Positions 48,081 to 56,850 of a stretch of 64,000 nt of DNA are shown in pieces. The notes beneath the pieces are model-generated. The model was not told where the DNA came from. It searched no databases and worked only from the letters and a program-made list of their open reading frames with translations. How positions within the stretch are numbered: the stretch's first letter is position 1; each line of letters starts with the position of its first letter. The stretch covers positions 1 to 64,000 of the forward strand of contig NZ_WACP01000020.1 in the NCBI RefSeq assembly GCF_008973665.1, given 5' to 3'. The DNA is from Paenibacillus tengchongensis (GTDB lineage Bacteria > Bacillota > Bacilli > Paenibacillales > Paenibacillaceae). The position numbers and the translations under genes were made by a program.

Positions 48081-49187
48081 GTGAAGAAAAGAATCAAGCA
48101 CTTATTTGCAGGTGTACTGGCGATCGGTTTGTTGGCGGGTTGCAGCGCAAACAATAATGCGGGTAACAACGGAGAAGCTGCTAATAATGCAGCAGCAACA
48201 AACAATGGAGCGGCAGCGGCAGCGGAAGCAACGCAACCTGCAAATACAGAAATTGACGTGCTGAAGGTAAGCTTTGTTCCTTCCAAGGACCCGGATCAGA
48301 TCATTACGGCAACCGAGCCGCTGAAGGAGCTGCTGAAACAACAACTGGGTACTCAAGGCTACACGGTGGGCGATGTGCAAATCGATGTGGGCACAACATA
48401 TGAAGCAGTCGGTGAAGCGCTCAGCGCGGGAACTACAGATGTCGGCCTGATTCCGGGCGGTACGTACACGCTGTATGATGACGGAGCCGAGGTTATTCTG
48501 ACAGCTACACGCAAGGCGCTTTCCAATGATTCCGATAATCCTAAAGACTGGAACGACAACAAGCCGACTACAGGTCTTGACGATCAGCAGGCTTCCTATT
48601 ACCGCTCCCTGCTCATCACCGGACCTTCCGCCAAGGGACAAGAGCTTGCCGCTAAGGTCAACAACGGCGAAGAGCTGACCTGGGAAGACCTCGACAGCGC
48701 CAACTGGGCTGTAATGTCGACTTCTTCTTCCGCAGGTTACATCTACCCGACCCTGTGGCTGCAAGAGAAATATGGCAAGAGCCTGACCGACCTGTCCAAA
48801 GTAACGCAATCCGATTCCTATGGCAGCTCCTTTGCCCGTCTCGCCGTGGGACAAGCTGACATCGTTGTGGCCTTTGCCGACGCACGCCGCGACAACGAAG
48901 AGAAATGGACCAGCGAATACGGCGGTACCGGCTCGATCTGGGATCAAACCAATGTGATCGGTGTAACGCAGCCGATCTACAATGACACGGTCAGTGTAAG
49001 CAAGAACTCCCCGATCATGAACGATGAGCTGAAGAAAGCCCTGCAGGATGCATTCATCGCGATTGCGGGCACGGATGAAGGCAAGGAAGTTATCTCTATC
49101 TACTCTCACGAGGGCTATAAATTAGCGCAATCTGCCGACTACGACGGTGAACGGGATGCGCAGGAATTGATCCGCAGCATGAAATAA
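48081..49187 (+). CDS. phnD: Phosphonate-type ABC transporter substrate-binding lipoprotein
   Basis: 368 aa. Lipoprotein signal with lipobox LLAGCS, then an Asn/Ala-rich linker to about residue 55. The PhnD-type periplasmic-binding fold follows (DVLKVSFVPSKDPDQIITAT; TTYEAVGEALSAGTTDVGLI; MSTSSSAGYIYPTLWLQEKY; SFARLAVGQADIVVAFADAR). PhnD-family proteins bind phosphonates, phosphite or related anions; binding residues cannot be assigned with certainty. GTG start at 48081. A hairpin downstream separates it from phnC and probably keeps its expression higher than that of the other components. Confidence 0.9.
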   Translation: MKKRIKHLFAGVLAIGLLAGCSANNNAGNNGEAANNAAATNNGAAAAAEATQPANTEIDVLKVSFVPSKDPDQIITATEPLKELLKQQLGTQGYTVGDVQIDVGTTYEAVGEALSAGTTDVGLIPGGTYTLYDDGAEVILTATRKALSNDSDNPKDWNDNKPTTGLDDQQASYYRSLLITGPSAKGQELAAKVNNGEELTWEDLDSANWAVMSTSSSAGYIYPTLWLQEKYGKSLTDLSKVTQSDSYGSSFARLAVGQADIVVAFADARRDNEEKWTSEYGGTGSIWDQTNVIGVTQPIYNDTVSVSKNSPIMNDELKKALQDAFIAIAGTDEGKEVISIYSHEGYKLAQSADYDGERDAQELIRSMK

Positions 49188-49220
49188 GCCGGCCAACTGC
49201 ACAGTTCGCATGAAACTTGA

Positions 49221-49252
49221 ATGAGAGCATCATGAGATCATGATGTTCTCAT
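49221..49252 (+). promoter_or_regulatory. Intercistronic hairpin between phnD and phnC
   Basis: ATGAGAGCATCATGA pairs with TCATGATGTTCTCAT and is followed by TTTGC. A weak T-tract makes partial termination or 3'-end stabilisation of the phnD message likely. Confidence 0.6.
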
Positions 49253-49290
49253 TTTGCTACTTCCAAATCTACTAAAGGATTGAATGCCCC

Positions 49291-50073
49291 ATGATTCAGT
49301 TTATGAATGTAACCAAGACGTATACAAACGGCACCAAGGCCCTGAGCAATATTAATTTGACAATCAAGCAAGGTGAATTCGTTGCCGTCATCGGCCTCTC
49401 CGGAGCCGGGAAGTCAACGTTAATCCGTTGCATTAACCGTATACATGATATTTCCAGCGGCACCCTCCTGGTTGACGAGGTCGATGTCGCCAAACTTAAA
49501 GGACGGCATATCCGCAAATTCCGCCGCAGAATCGGCATGATTTTTCAGTCTTTTAACCTGGTGACCCGTACGACGGTGATTAACAATGTGCTGGTATCCT
49601 TCGTGCCGGGTCTTCCCCTGTGGCGGAAGCTGACGGGCATCTTCCACAAGGAGCATAAGATCAAAGCGCTGGAGGCCCTCGATAAAGTCGGCATTCTGGA
49701 CAAAGCCTTCGTCCGCGTCGACCAGTTGTCCGGCGGGCAGCAGCAGCGCGTTGCGCTGGCCCGCACACTCGCCCAGAACCCGGATATCATTCTGGCGGAT
49801 GAGCCGATTGCCTCACTCGACCCGGTTACCGCCCGCATCGTCATGGATGACTTCCAGAGAATCAATAAGGAGATGGATATCTCCGTCATCATGAATATCC
49901 ACCATGTGGAGATCGCGCTCGAATATGCAGACCGCGTAATCGGCATCCGCAAGGGTGAAGTTGTGTTCGACGGCGAAGCCTCCCAGGTGACGCAGGAGAT
50001 TCTGCAGGAGATTTACGGCGGGAAGTGGGAAGCGGAGAAAGCGGAGATGGAGGAGCAGGCGGCCTATGTTTGA
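49291..50073 (+). CDS. phnC: Phosphonate-type ABC transporter ATP-binding protein
   Basis: 260 aa. Walker A GLSGAGKSTL, Q-loop in GMIFQSFNLV, signature LSGGQQQRVALARTLAQ, Walker B IILADEP with SLDP, and switch His in IMNIHHVE. Insert residues IHDISSGTLLVDEVDV and FHKEHKIKALEAL match PhnC. It energises uptake through PhnE. Its stop overlaps the phnE1 start by 8 bp. Confidence 0.95.
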   Translation: MIQFMNVTKTYTNGTKALSNINLTIKQGEFVAVIGLSGAGKSTLIRCINRIHDISSGTLLVDEVDVAKLKGRHIRKFRRRIGMIFQSFNLVTRTTVINNVLVSFVPGLPLWRKLTGIFHKEHKIKALEALDKVGILDKAFVRVDQLSGGQQQRVALARTLAQNPDIILADEPIASLDPVTARIVMDDFQRINKEMDISVIMNIHHVEIALEYADRVIGIRKGEVVFDGEASQVTQEILQEIYGGKWEAEKAEMEEQAAYV

Positions 50074-50881
50074 TAAGCTTTTTCCCCCTAAAAAAATGAT
50101 GCTGCCTGGCGGAAAAATCGTGCTGCAGAAACGCTCCCGCACGCCGCTCGTCGTCCTTATCCTGGCGGTTTGCACGGTGCTGTCGGCACAGTTTACAAAC
50201 TTCAGCTTCCCGGTGCTTTTTGACCGGATACATGAATTCTTTACCATTATTAATAAAATGATTCCGCCGGACTGGGGAAGCCTATCGGGCATCTGGTCCC
50301 CGCTGCTGGATACCATCAAGATGTCGCTCCTGGGCTCCATCATCGGTGCATGGATTGCTCTTCCGGTCGCCGTGGCGGCCTCCTCCAATATTGTGCAGTC
50401 TAGAATTGTGATAATCATCAGCAAAGCGTTGCTCAGCCTGCTCCGCACGCTGCCGACACTCGTCTCTGCTCTTATTGCCACCTTCGTGTTCGGTCTGGGA
50501 TCGATGGCAGGAACGGTGGCGATTATGCTCTTCACGATCTCTTACGTCGGTAAACTGCTGTACGAGCAGATTGAGAATGTGGATATGGGGGCTTTTGAAG
50601 CGATGGAATCGCTGGGCATGACCCGGCTTGAGGCCTTCCGCTTCGCGGTCCTGCCGCAGGTGCTTCCGGGTTATATCTCCACCTCCCTTTACTGTTTCGA
50701 GGGAAATGTGCGGTACGCGGCGATTCTGGGCTTGGTCGGTGCCGGAGGCATCGGTCTGCTCATTAACGAAGGGCTCGGCTGGCGGGATTACCCTGCTGTG
50801 GGAATGATCATTCTGGTTCTGATTGTCACGGTCTATGCGATCGAAAGGGTCAGCGAGCATTTCCGCAAGAAGCTTATTTAA
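50066..50881 (+). CDS. phnE: Phosphonate-type ABC transporter permease 1
   Basis: 271 aa, six or so membrane segments. The cytoplasmic EAA-type loop is AFEAMESLGMTRLEAFRFAVLPQVLPGY. The C-terminal GLVGAGGIGLLINEGLGWRDY is typical of PhnE. The N-terminal 25 residues are basic and cytoplasmic. Overlaps phnC by 8 bp. Presumably forms a heterodimer with the following permease. Confidence 0.93.
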   Translation: MFDKLFPPKKMMLPGGKIVLQKRSRTPLVVLILAVCTVLSAQFTNFSFPVLFDRIHEFFTIINKMIPPDWGSLSGIWSPLLDTIKMSLLGSIIGAWIALPVAVAASSNIVQSRIVIIISKALLSLLRTLPTLVSALIATFVFGLGSMAGTVAIMLFTISYVGKLLYEQIENVDMGAFEAMESLGMTRLEAFRFAVLPQVLPGYISTSLYCFEGNVRYAAILGLVGAGGIGLLINEGLGWRDYPAVGMIILVLIVTVYAIERVSEHFRKKLI

Positions 50882-50897
50882 GGGAGACGTTGCATTC

Positions 50898-51704
50898 ATG
50901 AATAGCATTGACAAACAACTGGCGGCCGCCCCACGCAATCAGCTGTACCTGGGGACTATTGCGATCATTCTCGCCGCGTTATTCGTGTGGTCCATGACGG
51001 CGGTCAGCTTTAATCAGATCGATCAGAACAGCCTGAAAATCGCCAAAAATATCGTACACGGCCTGACCCATCCGGATACGGAGCTGCTGTTCAACGTATC
51101 GAAGCAGAGCGTATTGTATCTGCTTCTGGAGACCGTGGCCATCGCCTTCCTGGGAACGGTTGTCGGCGCCGTATTGGCCGTACCCCTCGCCTTTCTGGCG
51201 GCATCGAACATCGTGCCGAAGCCGTTGTCCTGGCTTACGCGGCTATTGCTGATCATCATCCGTACAGTGCCGGCGCTGGTATACGGTCTGATGCTGATCC
51301 GGGTAACCGGGCCGGGGGCTTTTGCCGGAGTATTGACGGTGGGAATAACCTCGATCGGGATGCTGGCCAAGCTGTACGTGGATGCCATCGAGGAGCTGGA
51401 TACCCGTGTTCTGGAGTCAATGACCTCGGTAGGCTGCACTACCTTTGAGAAGATCCGCTTCGGCATCATCCCGCAGCTCATGTCGACCTTCCTGTCGGTC
51501 ATGATCTACCGCTTTGACATGAACATGCGCGAGGCCTCGATTCTGGGCCTGGTCGGCGCCGGCGGCATCGGGGCCCCGCTGATCTTCGCCATGCGGAGCT
51601 ATAAATGGGATCAGGTCGGGTCCATCCTCATCGGACTGGTCGTGCTGATCCTCATGATCGAGTTCTTCTCGAATAAGATCCGGGCGAAGCTGGTTAGAGG
51701 GTAA
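50898..51704 (+). CDS. phnE: Phosphonate-type ABC transporter permease 2
   Basis: 268 aa. EAA loop VLESMTSVGCTTFEKIRFGIIPQLM and C-terminal GLVGAGGIGAPLIFAMRSYKW. AGGGAGACG precedes ATG 50898; a longer open frame overlaps phnE1 without a site and is rejected. Two PhnE paralogues downstream of one PhnC is a common firmicute arrangement. A bidirectional terminator ends the operon. No C-P lyase genes are nearby. Confidence 0.93.
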   Translation: MNSIDKQLAAAPRNQLYLGTIAIILAALFVWSMTAVSFNQIDQNSLKIAKNIVHGLTHPDTELLFNVSKQSVLYLLLETVAIAFLGTVVGAVLAVPLAFLAASNIVPKPLSWLTRLLLIIIRTVPALVYGLMLIRVTGPGAFAGVLTVGITSIGMLAKLYVDAIEELDTRVLESMTSVGCTTFEKIRFGIIPQLMSTFLSVMIYRFDMNMREASILGLVGAGGIGAPLIFAMRSYKWDQVGSILIGLVVLILMIEFFSNKIRAKLVRG

Positions 51705-51722
51705 TATTCGGGCGAGATATAG

Positions 51723-51747
51723 AAAAGCGGCCCAGTGGGCCGCTTTT
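51723..51747. terminator. Bidirectional terminator between phnE2 and pectate lyase
   Basis: AAAAGCGGCCC pairs with GGGCCGCTTTT across a 3-nt loop. Confidence 0.9.
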
Positions 51748-51762
51748 GTCATACTCATACCT

Positions 51763-53919
51763 CTAATTCACCTTCATATAATACAGGTTCGTCGTTGTAT
51801 CCTTCGTAATCGTATGTGCACCGGCACCAAGGGACACCGTAGCAATACCATTCGTGATCGGATAGCTTGTGCCGTCGACCTTGATCTTCGTACCTTCTGA
51901 ATTGAACACCAGCGTTAATGTCGAGGCTTGCGTGGTGGTGAACTTGATACTGGTTGCGCTCTCGATCTTCAGGCACTGGGTAAGTGTCAGACCGTTATAC
52001 ACCACAGTTCCTTTGCTGGTGGACAGGTTCCCCGAGATGGTGAAGAAGCTGCTGGTGGTACCGTCCGTAGTGAAGTTATGCACCTTTTCTCCCGCTGCAG
52101 GTGTCGAGGTTGGCGCTACCGTAGGTACCGGGGTCGTGGTTGGCACCGGAGTTGCCGTCGGCACTGGTGTCGCCGTCGGCGCAGGTGTAGCCGTTGCGGA
52201 CGGAGTCGGCGTCGGTGTCGCCGGGCTGGAGTTGCCGCCTACCGATACCAGCTGTGTAGTGTAGGCCCGGATAGCGGACATCAGCGCTGTGTTCACGGCA
52301 TAGGAAGCGTCATCCACGGAATCATTGAACGTCCAGGCGAAATCCCCGCCGCTGAGTCGTCCCGCTTTGGCCGTAACATTCTGCTCCACCGCAGTTACAT
52401 TGTCCACGGCTGCCGCGCTTACACCAGTATTTACCTTCGTATCGAAGTTATTATACGCCGTGCCGCCAACCAGCGCCTTATATGTGCTTGGTACGGTTTC
52501 CGTTCGCGAAGAGGCCAGGTACGCGTCAAAAGAGGTGGCATTCGCCGCAGCCGTACCCGTGCCGGAGTTGGCATAAATCAGACTGTCGGCTTCGGTAACG
52601 ATATTGTTGAAGGCCTTGATCACCCCGCCATTTTCACCGGAGAATGTGCCTTCACCCAAAGCGTCCGTACCTTGCAGCGAGATCATCATCGGGTACTTCG
52701 TATGTCTGAACACATTGGACTCGACAAACGCCGAACCCCCGCTCGTCATGCCGACGCCATATTTGGAGACGCCGTCATAGAAGTTATTATAGATGTGGAC
52801 CGAGGCCACACGGATGCGCGGATGGCGGGAGTCCGAATGGTCAAACCAGTTATGATGGAAGGTGGCGAAGAACTCGGACGATTCGGTTAAGCCTACCAGA
52901 GAGGCTTTTCCGGAATCCCAATAGTGGTTGTAAGAGATTGTAATATAGGAAGAACCGTTCTTCAGGTCAGTGGAGCCGTCACCCTTCACCTGGTCCGCAT
53001 CACTGCCGGCCGATCCGTAGAAAATATCATTATTATGCACCCACACATTCACATTGCCCGAGTCCATGGACACACCATCGTCGGGGAACAGCATCAGTCC
53101 GAGGTTGCGCACCTCCACATTGCCGACATAACGCAGCAGCATACCCCAGCCATAAGCGTAGGCATCATCCCCGATTCCTTCCAGGGTAATGTTCATTTCG
53201 GCATAGTTGCTTTTGCCTTTAACCTGCAGGTATCCGCTGCTGTTCAGCTGCCCGCTCAGATCGGAGGCCGTAATTTTGCCGATGAAACGGATAGCCAGCG
53301 GAGTAGTATCATACCCCTTTTGTCTAAGATTCAGGATTTCACCCAGACCTACAGCAGTTTGCGTCGAGCCGGAGCTGTTGATTTTGACAGGAAGCGTTAC
53401 CGTCTGCGCATTCTGGGAGGTAATGTACACTACCTGTGCCCCGCTCTTAAGCGTGCCGTTATTATTGTAAGCCCCGGAGCCGGTACCATATTGGGAATTC
53501 GGTGAAAAAGCAAACCCGGACCGGTCATGAGCCGCTACGCTCAGCGCACCCGTCACGGCACTTACCTTGGAGCCTCCGGACAGTACGGCTTCCACCTTCA
53601 TGACATAGCTTCCGGCGGCAAGTCCCACCGCATCCGCTCTCCAATAAGACGGATATTTGCGGATTAACTGGCTGTCAATCTGCTGGTACTGGGAGTCAGC
53701 GCTGCTTGCCGGCTTCACATATACGTTATACCCTGTGGCATTGCTTTCAGGCGACCATTTGACATAAGCTGTTTCATTCCAGCCCCCGCTTCCGGTAATC
53801 GCCAGCCCTGCAGCATGTACTGTTGAATTGGCCCATCCGCCGGCGATTAAAGATAATGTCAGTGACAACAGCAGGACGATGCCGGTAATTTTGGATAAAT
53901 TGGTTGTTCTTTTGCTCAT
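51763..53919 (-). CDS. Secreted pectate lyase family 1 enzyme with Pro/Thr linker and C-terminal domain
   Basis: 718 aa. Signal peptide at 1-36, a fibronectin-like domain (40-125, GWNETAYVKWSPESNATGYN), then the PL1 parallel beta-helix: VEVRNLGLMLFPDDGVSMDS, VWVHNNDIFYGSAGSDADQ, KASLVGLTESSEFFATFHHN, and the HHNWFDHSDSRHPRIR box with the catalytic Arg region. A Thr/Pro/Ala repeat linker (TATPVPTTTPVPTVAPTST) leads to a beta-rich C-terminal domain (FFTISGNLSTSKGTVVYNG) that probably binds polymer. It cleaves polygalacturonate by beta-elimination with Ca2+. A near-perfect cre site lies 35-48 bp upstream. Confidence 0.93.
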   Translation of the reverse strand: MSKRTTNLSKITGIVLLLSLTLSLIAGGWANSTVHAAGLAITGSGGWNETAYVKWSPESNATGYNVYVKPASSADSQYQQIDSQLIRKYPSYWRADAVGLAAGSYVMKVEAVLSGGSKVSAVTGALSVAAHDRSGFAFSPNSQYGTGSGAYNNNGTLKSGAQVVYITSQNAQTVTLPVKINSSGSTQTAVGLGEILNLRQKGYDTTPLAIRFIGKITASDLSGQLNSSGYLQVKGKSNYAEMNITLEGIGDDAYAYGWGMLLRYVGNVEVRNLGLMLFPDDGVSMDSGNVNVWVHNNDIFYGSAGSDADQVKGDGSTDLKNGSSYITISYNHYWDSGKASLVGLTESSEFFATFHHNWFDHSDSRHPRIRVASVHIYNNFYDGVSKYGVGMTSGGSAFVESNVFRHTKYPMMISLQGTDALGEGTFSGENGGVIKAFNNIVTEADSLIYANSGTGTAAANATSFDAYLASSRTETVPSTYKALVGGTAYNNFDTKVNTGVSAAAVDNVTAVEQNVTAKAGRLSGGDFAWTFNDSVDDASYAVNTALMSAIRAYTTQLVSVGGNSSPATPTPTPSATATPAPTATPVPTATPVPTTTPVPTVAPTSTPAAGEKVHNFTTDGTTSSFFTISGNLSTSKGTVVYNGLTLTQCLKIESATSIKFTTTQASTLTLVFNSEGTKIKVDGTSYPITNGIATVSLGAGAHTITKDTTTNLYYMKVN

Positions 53920-53953
53920 TTCATATCCTCCCCATTATAATTTCTAACTTATG

Positions 53954-53967
53954 TGAAACCGCTTGCA
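53954..53967. promoter_or_regulatory. CcpA cre site upstream of the pectate lyase
   Basis: TGAAACCGCTTGCA matches TGNAANCGNWWNCA at every fixed position and has A just after it. Located 35-48 bp upstream of the ATG, where it would repress when glucose is present. Confidence 0.75.
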
Positions 53968-53969
53968 AA

Positions 53970-54298
53970 GTTTTAAAAAACTAAAGCACCCCTCCCCCTC
54001 CTTCCGGATTCTGCTGCACGGCCTTACACAGCTGGGTTTGTCCGAATGTTGCTGTCATAATAAGAATAGAGCTCCCCGCGATCCCCCCAGTATTTTTGCA
54101 AAAACCCAAAATTTTCAATTGAGGCACCCTCAGATTAGCAGTGCCTGTATAGTTCCGAAACAATCATTTACTCATATTTCCAGGAAAACTGCCGTATTCT
54201 GAGCTAATGATTATATGGCAGAGATATCAACCATCGTAAACAATTTGTGTAATCTTTCGAATCGGGGTTGACCTTTGTTAATTCTTAGTTAAAACATA
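53970..54298. other. Gene-free stretch between pectate lyase and the AT-rich island
   Basis: No gene is supported. Base use becomes more AT-rich toward the right, marking the transition to the accessory island. Several in-frame stops occur in all frames, and the open frames of about 60-79 codons lack ribosome sites. Confidence 0.4.
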
Positions 54299-54341
54299 AA
54301 CAAAAGCCACCTGCCGGCTTGCCGGTTGATGGCTTTGAGGT
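54299..54341 (-). terminator. Terminator of the AT-rich membrane protein gene
   Basis: On the minus strand AAAGCCATCAACCGGC pairs with GCCGGCAGGTGGCTTTT, followed by GTTTATGTTT. Confidence 0.75.
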
Positions 54342-54365
54342 AATCTATATTTTATTTACTTTCCT

Positions 54366-55280
54366 CTAAGACTTAACTAACCAGTTTAGTACAAGCTGTG
54401 CAATGGCTCCTGTAATCCAGCTATGCTTTTCGAATATGTGGGAATACTTTAGAAAAGAACTTTTATTAATATCTCTGTTACTTTCAAGCATTTCACGAAT
54501 CTCACTGATCATTATTCTTAATGTTTCTGCATCGTCTCCGCCTCTTGTGCTAATCAGATGATCTAACTCCTGAATGTCGCTTATATTATTAATGGATGGA
54601 TTCACTTGTTGACCTATCATAGAGCCATACACATTACCAAAATTATATGAAATACTTTCTGTCATTTTATTTCCCCCCTTTATTTTTTGTTCCTTTATCT
54701 TTTTTTCTAATATGACTTTTATTGTCTCCGTTATGTCCTCAATTTCTTTACACATCGTTAAGTATCTCTCGCTGTTAGGATCTATTGGATAACTTATGAA
54801 GTTAATATGTACTATTGGTTGCTCAACATCAGAAAAGTAGAACTTTAATCCAAGAGCCTTAACTTTATTTTTATTACCTGATTCATAATTCATCTCCTCA
54901 TAGTCAACGATTTTCCTGATCTCATTTAATAAAAACACTTTGCTTGTCCACTCTTGTTGAAAAAATAAAATGATACGCGATGCAACCTCATCTATTATAA
55001 TGATTTCTTTATTAGAGGGGGTTTTAATTAATAAATCCACTCCAATATCATATTGAATGGTTCTTCCCAGTTCCTTCATGTATATAACTTTCTCTTTCTT
55101 TTCGTCTACCGCTACTAATGAATTTTTATAGATAAATGTATCAGAGACCAGAAACTGATTTCGTCTAAGCTCACTCCTGAAATAGTCCATTTTCTTTCTA
55201 TACTTCACATATTTTATAATCAGTGAAATAACTAAAACGGACGCAATAAGAATCAAACCTAATGCATCTTCAAGGTTCAA
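54366..55280 (-). CDS. Membrane-anchored hypothetical protein of the AT-rich island, with internal start
   Basis: 304 aa. One N-terminal membrane segment (LGLILIASVLVISLIIKYV), then a basic stretch (KYRKKMDYFRSELRRNQF), a soluble mixed alpha/beta part and a helical Lys/Glu-rich section (ITETIKVILEKKIKEQKIKG). The last 95 residues (ISYNFGNVYGSMIGQQVNPS; HLISTRGGDDAETLRIMISE; WITGAIAQLVLNWLV) look like a separate domain. An AAAGGGGGGAAATAA site directly precedes the internal ATG at 54665, so a 99-aa C-terminal product is likely made too. Codon and base use are AT-rich compared with the flanks, a sign of acquisition. Family not recognised. Confidence 0.65.
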   Translation of the reverse strand: MNLEDALGLILIASVLVISLIIKYVKYRKKMDYFRSELRRNQFLVSDTFIYKNSLVAVDEKKEKVIYMKELGRTIQYDIGVDLLIKTPSNKEIIIIDEVASRIILFFQQEWTSKVFLLNEIRKIVDYEEMNYESGNKNKVKALGLKFYFSDVEQPIVHINFISYPIDPNSERYLTMCKEIEDITETIKVILEKKIKEQKIKGGNKMTESISYNFGNVYGSMIGQQVNPSINNISDIQELDHLISTRGGDDAETLRIMISEIREMLESNRDINKSSFLKYSHIFEKHSWITGAIAQLVLNWLVKS

Positions 55281-55427
55281 GAGGAAACCCCCCTTCTGTA
55301 TATAATATCCACTTTACCATAGTTTTTTATCTATACCCACGTGTTCACCGTTTATTCGGATATACATCTCCCTTGTTCCACCTGTCCCAAAATTATAGAG
55401 TTAAAAGGGTAGATGAATCTAGTATAG
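55281..55427. other. Intergenic AT-rich region
   Basis: No gene is seen; it contains the likely promoter of the membrane protein on the minus strand. Confidence 0.4.
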
Positions 55428-55595
55428 ATGGCAAAAGAGTATGATATTGCAATCACTTTTCCTACCTTTAAAGATGGCGATATCGAAAACTTCAGCAGCT
55501 CACTGGGAAGAAGCAAATATGAGTTGAATAACATCGGGTGGAGCAAATCTTTTGAAGTTAAAGTGGAGGTGCATATCGCGCCCCTTTTTGATTAG
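55428..55595 (+). CDS. Small hypothetical protein, possibly a fragment
   Basis: 55 codons, ATG 55428 to TAG 55593. The peptide is amphipathic and balanced (AKEYDIAITFPTFKDGDIEN; GRSKYELNNIGWSKSFEVKV) rather than random, but the ribosome site is weak (AAAAGGG is 12 bp or more upstream). It may be a true small gene or the remains of a larger one. No family recognised. Confidence 0.35.
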   Translation: MAKEYDIAITFPTFKDGDIENFSSSLGRSKYELNNIGWSKSFEVKVEVHIAPLFD

Positions 55596-55773
55596 CTCAA
55601 TCCATCCCCACTAGAATATACATCGTCTGGTAATATAACACATTCTCCTTTATTATCCATTAAACAACTTTTGAACAATTAAAAAGGCCTACTCGTCTGA
55701 GTAAGGCCTAATATACTTTTAATTTAATTACATCGGATGTACGCACTCTTGGACATCTGCTTGCGTACTGGGA

Positions 55774-56034
55774 TTAATGAAAATACATTTTTGATTCTAA
55801 CTCGACTTCCAACATGTTAAAAAAATCCTTATAAATTGCTCTTTGCATTAATTCCTGTTTTATAACTTGATATAACTGAATTTCCCCTAATTCCCTCAAC
55901 TTCTCCAGGTTCCTAATACGATGCTCAATAATTTCCTTAGACACCAAGGAGTCTGTACCTACGATATCGTTTAGCAATTTAGCAACTATAATTCGATTTT
56001 CAGGGTTTTGTATCATTCTCAAGTATCTGTACAT
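55774..56034 (-). CDS. Small helical protein coupled to the HExxH protein
   Basis: 86 aa, strongly helical and charged (ENRIIVAKLLNDIVGTDSLV; EHRIRNLEKLRELGEIQLYQ). Its ATG follows the stop of the HExxH gene directly (TAAATG), so translation is coupled and the two products are probably made together. AT-rich codons. I do not recognise a family. It could be a partner or inhibitor of the putative peptidase; this is inference from the gene arrangement only. Confidence 0.6.
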   Translation of the reverse strand: MYRYLRMIQNPENRIIVAKLLNDIVGTDSLVSKEIIEHRIRNLEKLRELGEIQLYQVIKQELMQRAIYKDFFNMLEVELESKMYFH

Positions 56035-56850
56035 TTACTTCACCCCTATTCGGTTCATTGCAATGCATAAACTATTGTACATACCTGGGTAGGTTATTTC
56101 TTTATTTTCCCATCCATAAATAATATCATCAGCAATATATTGAATATAAGCATTTTTATCCGCAAATTTGTCAGGATCATTTTCCGATTCCCAAATAATT
56201 GATGCTATTTCCTGAGTATTCGCATAAACGTAATCCCGATAATTCACAAATGCATAATCAATAATATCTAGTTTTATTTTAACACAACTTTCCATTAAGC
56301 TCATCCATGAAGCTGTATTTTCGGAAAATCTATACTTTAAGAATTTTAATCCGAATTGATGAATATGTAAGCAGTTTTTAAATTCGCTTTTCTCCAACCT
56401 CTTCAAACGAGGTAAAAGCTGAACCAAGTAATGTCCATATGCAGGATTGAGTTCCTGTTTTAATCCAATTAGTCGATACATTGCGTGAGCTGCTGTTTCG
56501 GCTGCTGTTTCTTCCATAGCTAACCATCTGTTGTAATTAGAATGCCCATCATATACTAAATTATGCATTCTAGCATGATAAAATTCGTGAAAAACGGTTT
56601 TTATTTGGTAATAAGGTGGACGGATATCGGCATTTGATAATGTGTAACTTTCAATAGTAACTATATGAGTCATCGTTGCGAAACATTCACCAAATGTGCT
56701 CAGGCCCAAATCAGATATATTGATCGGTATTAGATGATTTGTTCTCGGAGTATTAAGTAGATGTTCTGATAAATGAACACGAACTTTATAGTTCGCCTTC
56801 AATGCCATATGAAGAAACTTTCGTCTAGCCATTATATTCTTGTCTGCCAT
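56035..56850 (-). CDS. Putative zinc metallopeptidase-like protein with HEFYH motif
   Basis: 271 aa. TVFHEFYHARMHN holds an HExxH site, and AMEETAAETAAHAMYRLIGL, about 25-30 residues later, provides a possible third ligand (Glu), a gluzincin-like layout. Flanking sequence is helical (LVQLLPRLKRLEKSEFKNCL). No signal peptide or membrane segment, so cytoplasmic. Start ATG 56850 follows AAGGAAG at good spacing; the frame is open to 56907. The small gene at 55774-56034 abuts its stop. AT-rich. The architecture suggests a peptidase acting inside the cell, perhaps on a regulator or partner, but the family is not one I recognise. Confidence 0.6.
   Translation of the reverse strand: MADKNIMARRKFLHMALKANYKVRVHLSEHLLNTPRTNHLIPINISDLGLSTFGECFATMTHIVTIESYTLSNADIRPPYYQIKTVFHEFYHARMHNLVYDGHSNYNRWLAMEETAAETAAHAMYRLIGLKQELNPAYGHYLVQLLPRLKRLEKSEFKNCLHIHQFGLKFLKYRFSENTASWMSLMESCVKIKLDIIDYAFVNYRDYVYANTQEIASIIWESENDPDKFADKNAYIQYIADDIIYGWENKEITYPGMYNSLCIAMNRIGVK

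Noticed and set aside
53981..54202. Short frames on both strands right of the pectate lyase
   Set aside because: No start sites or coding character; they overlap each other and lie in a transition zone between GC-rich and AT-rich DNA.
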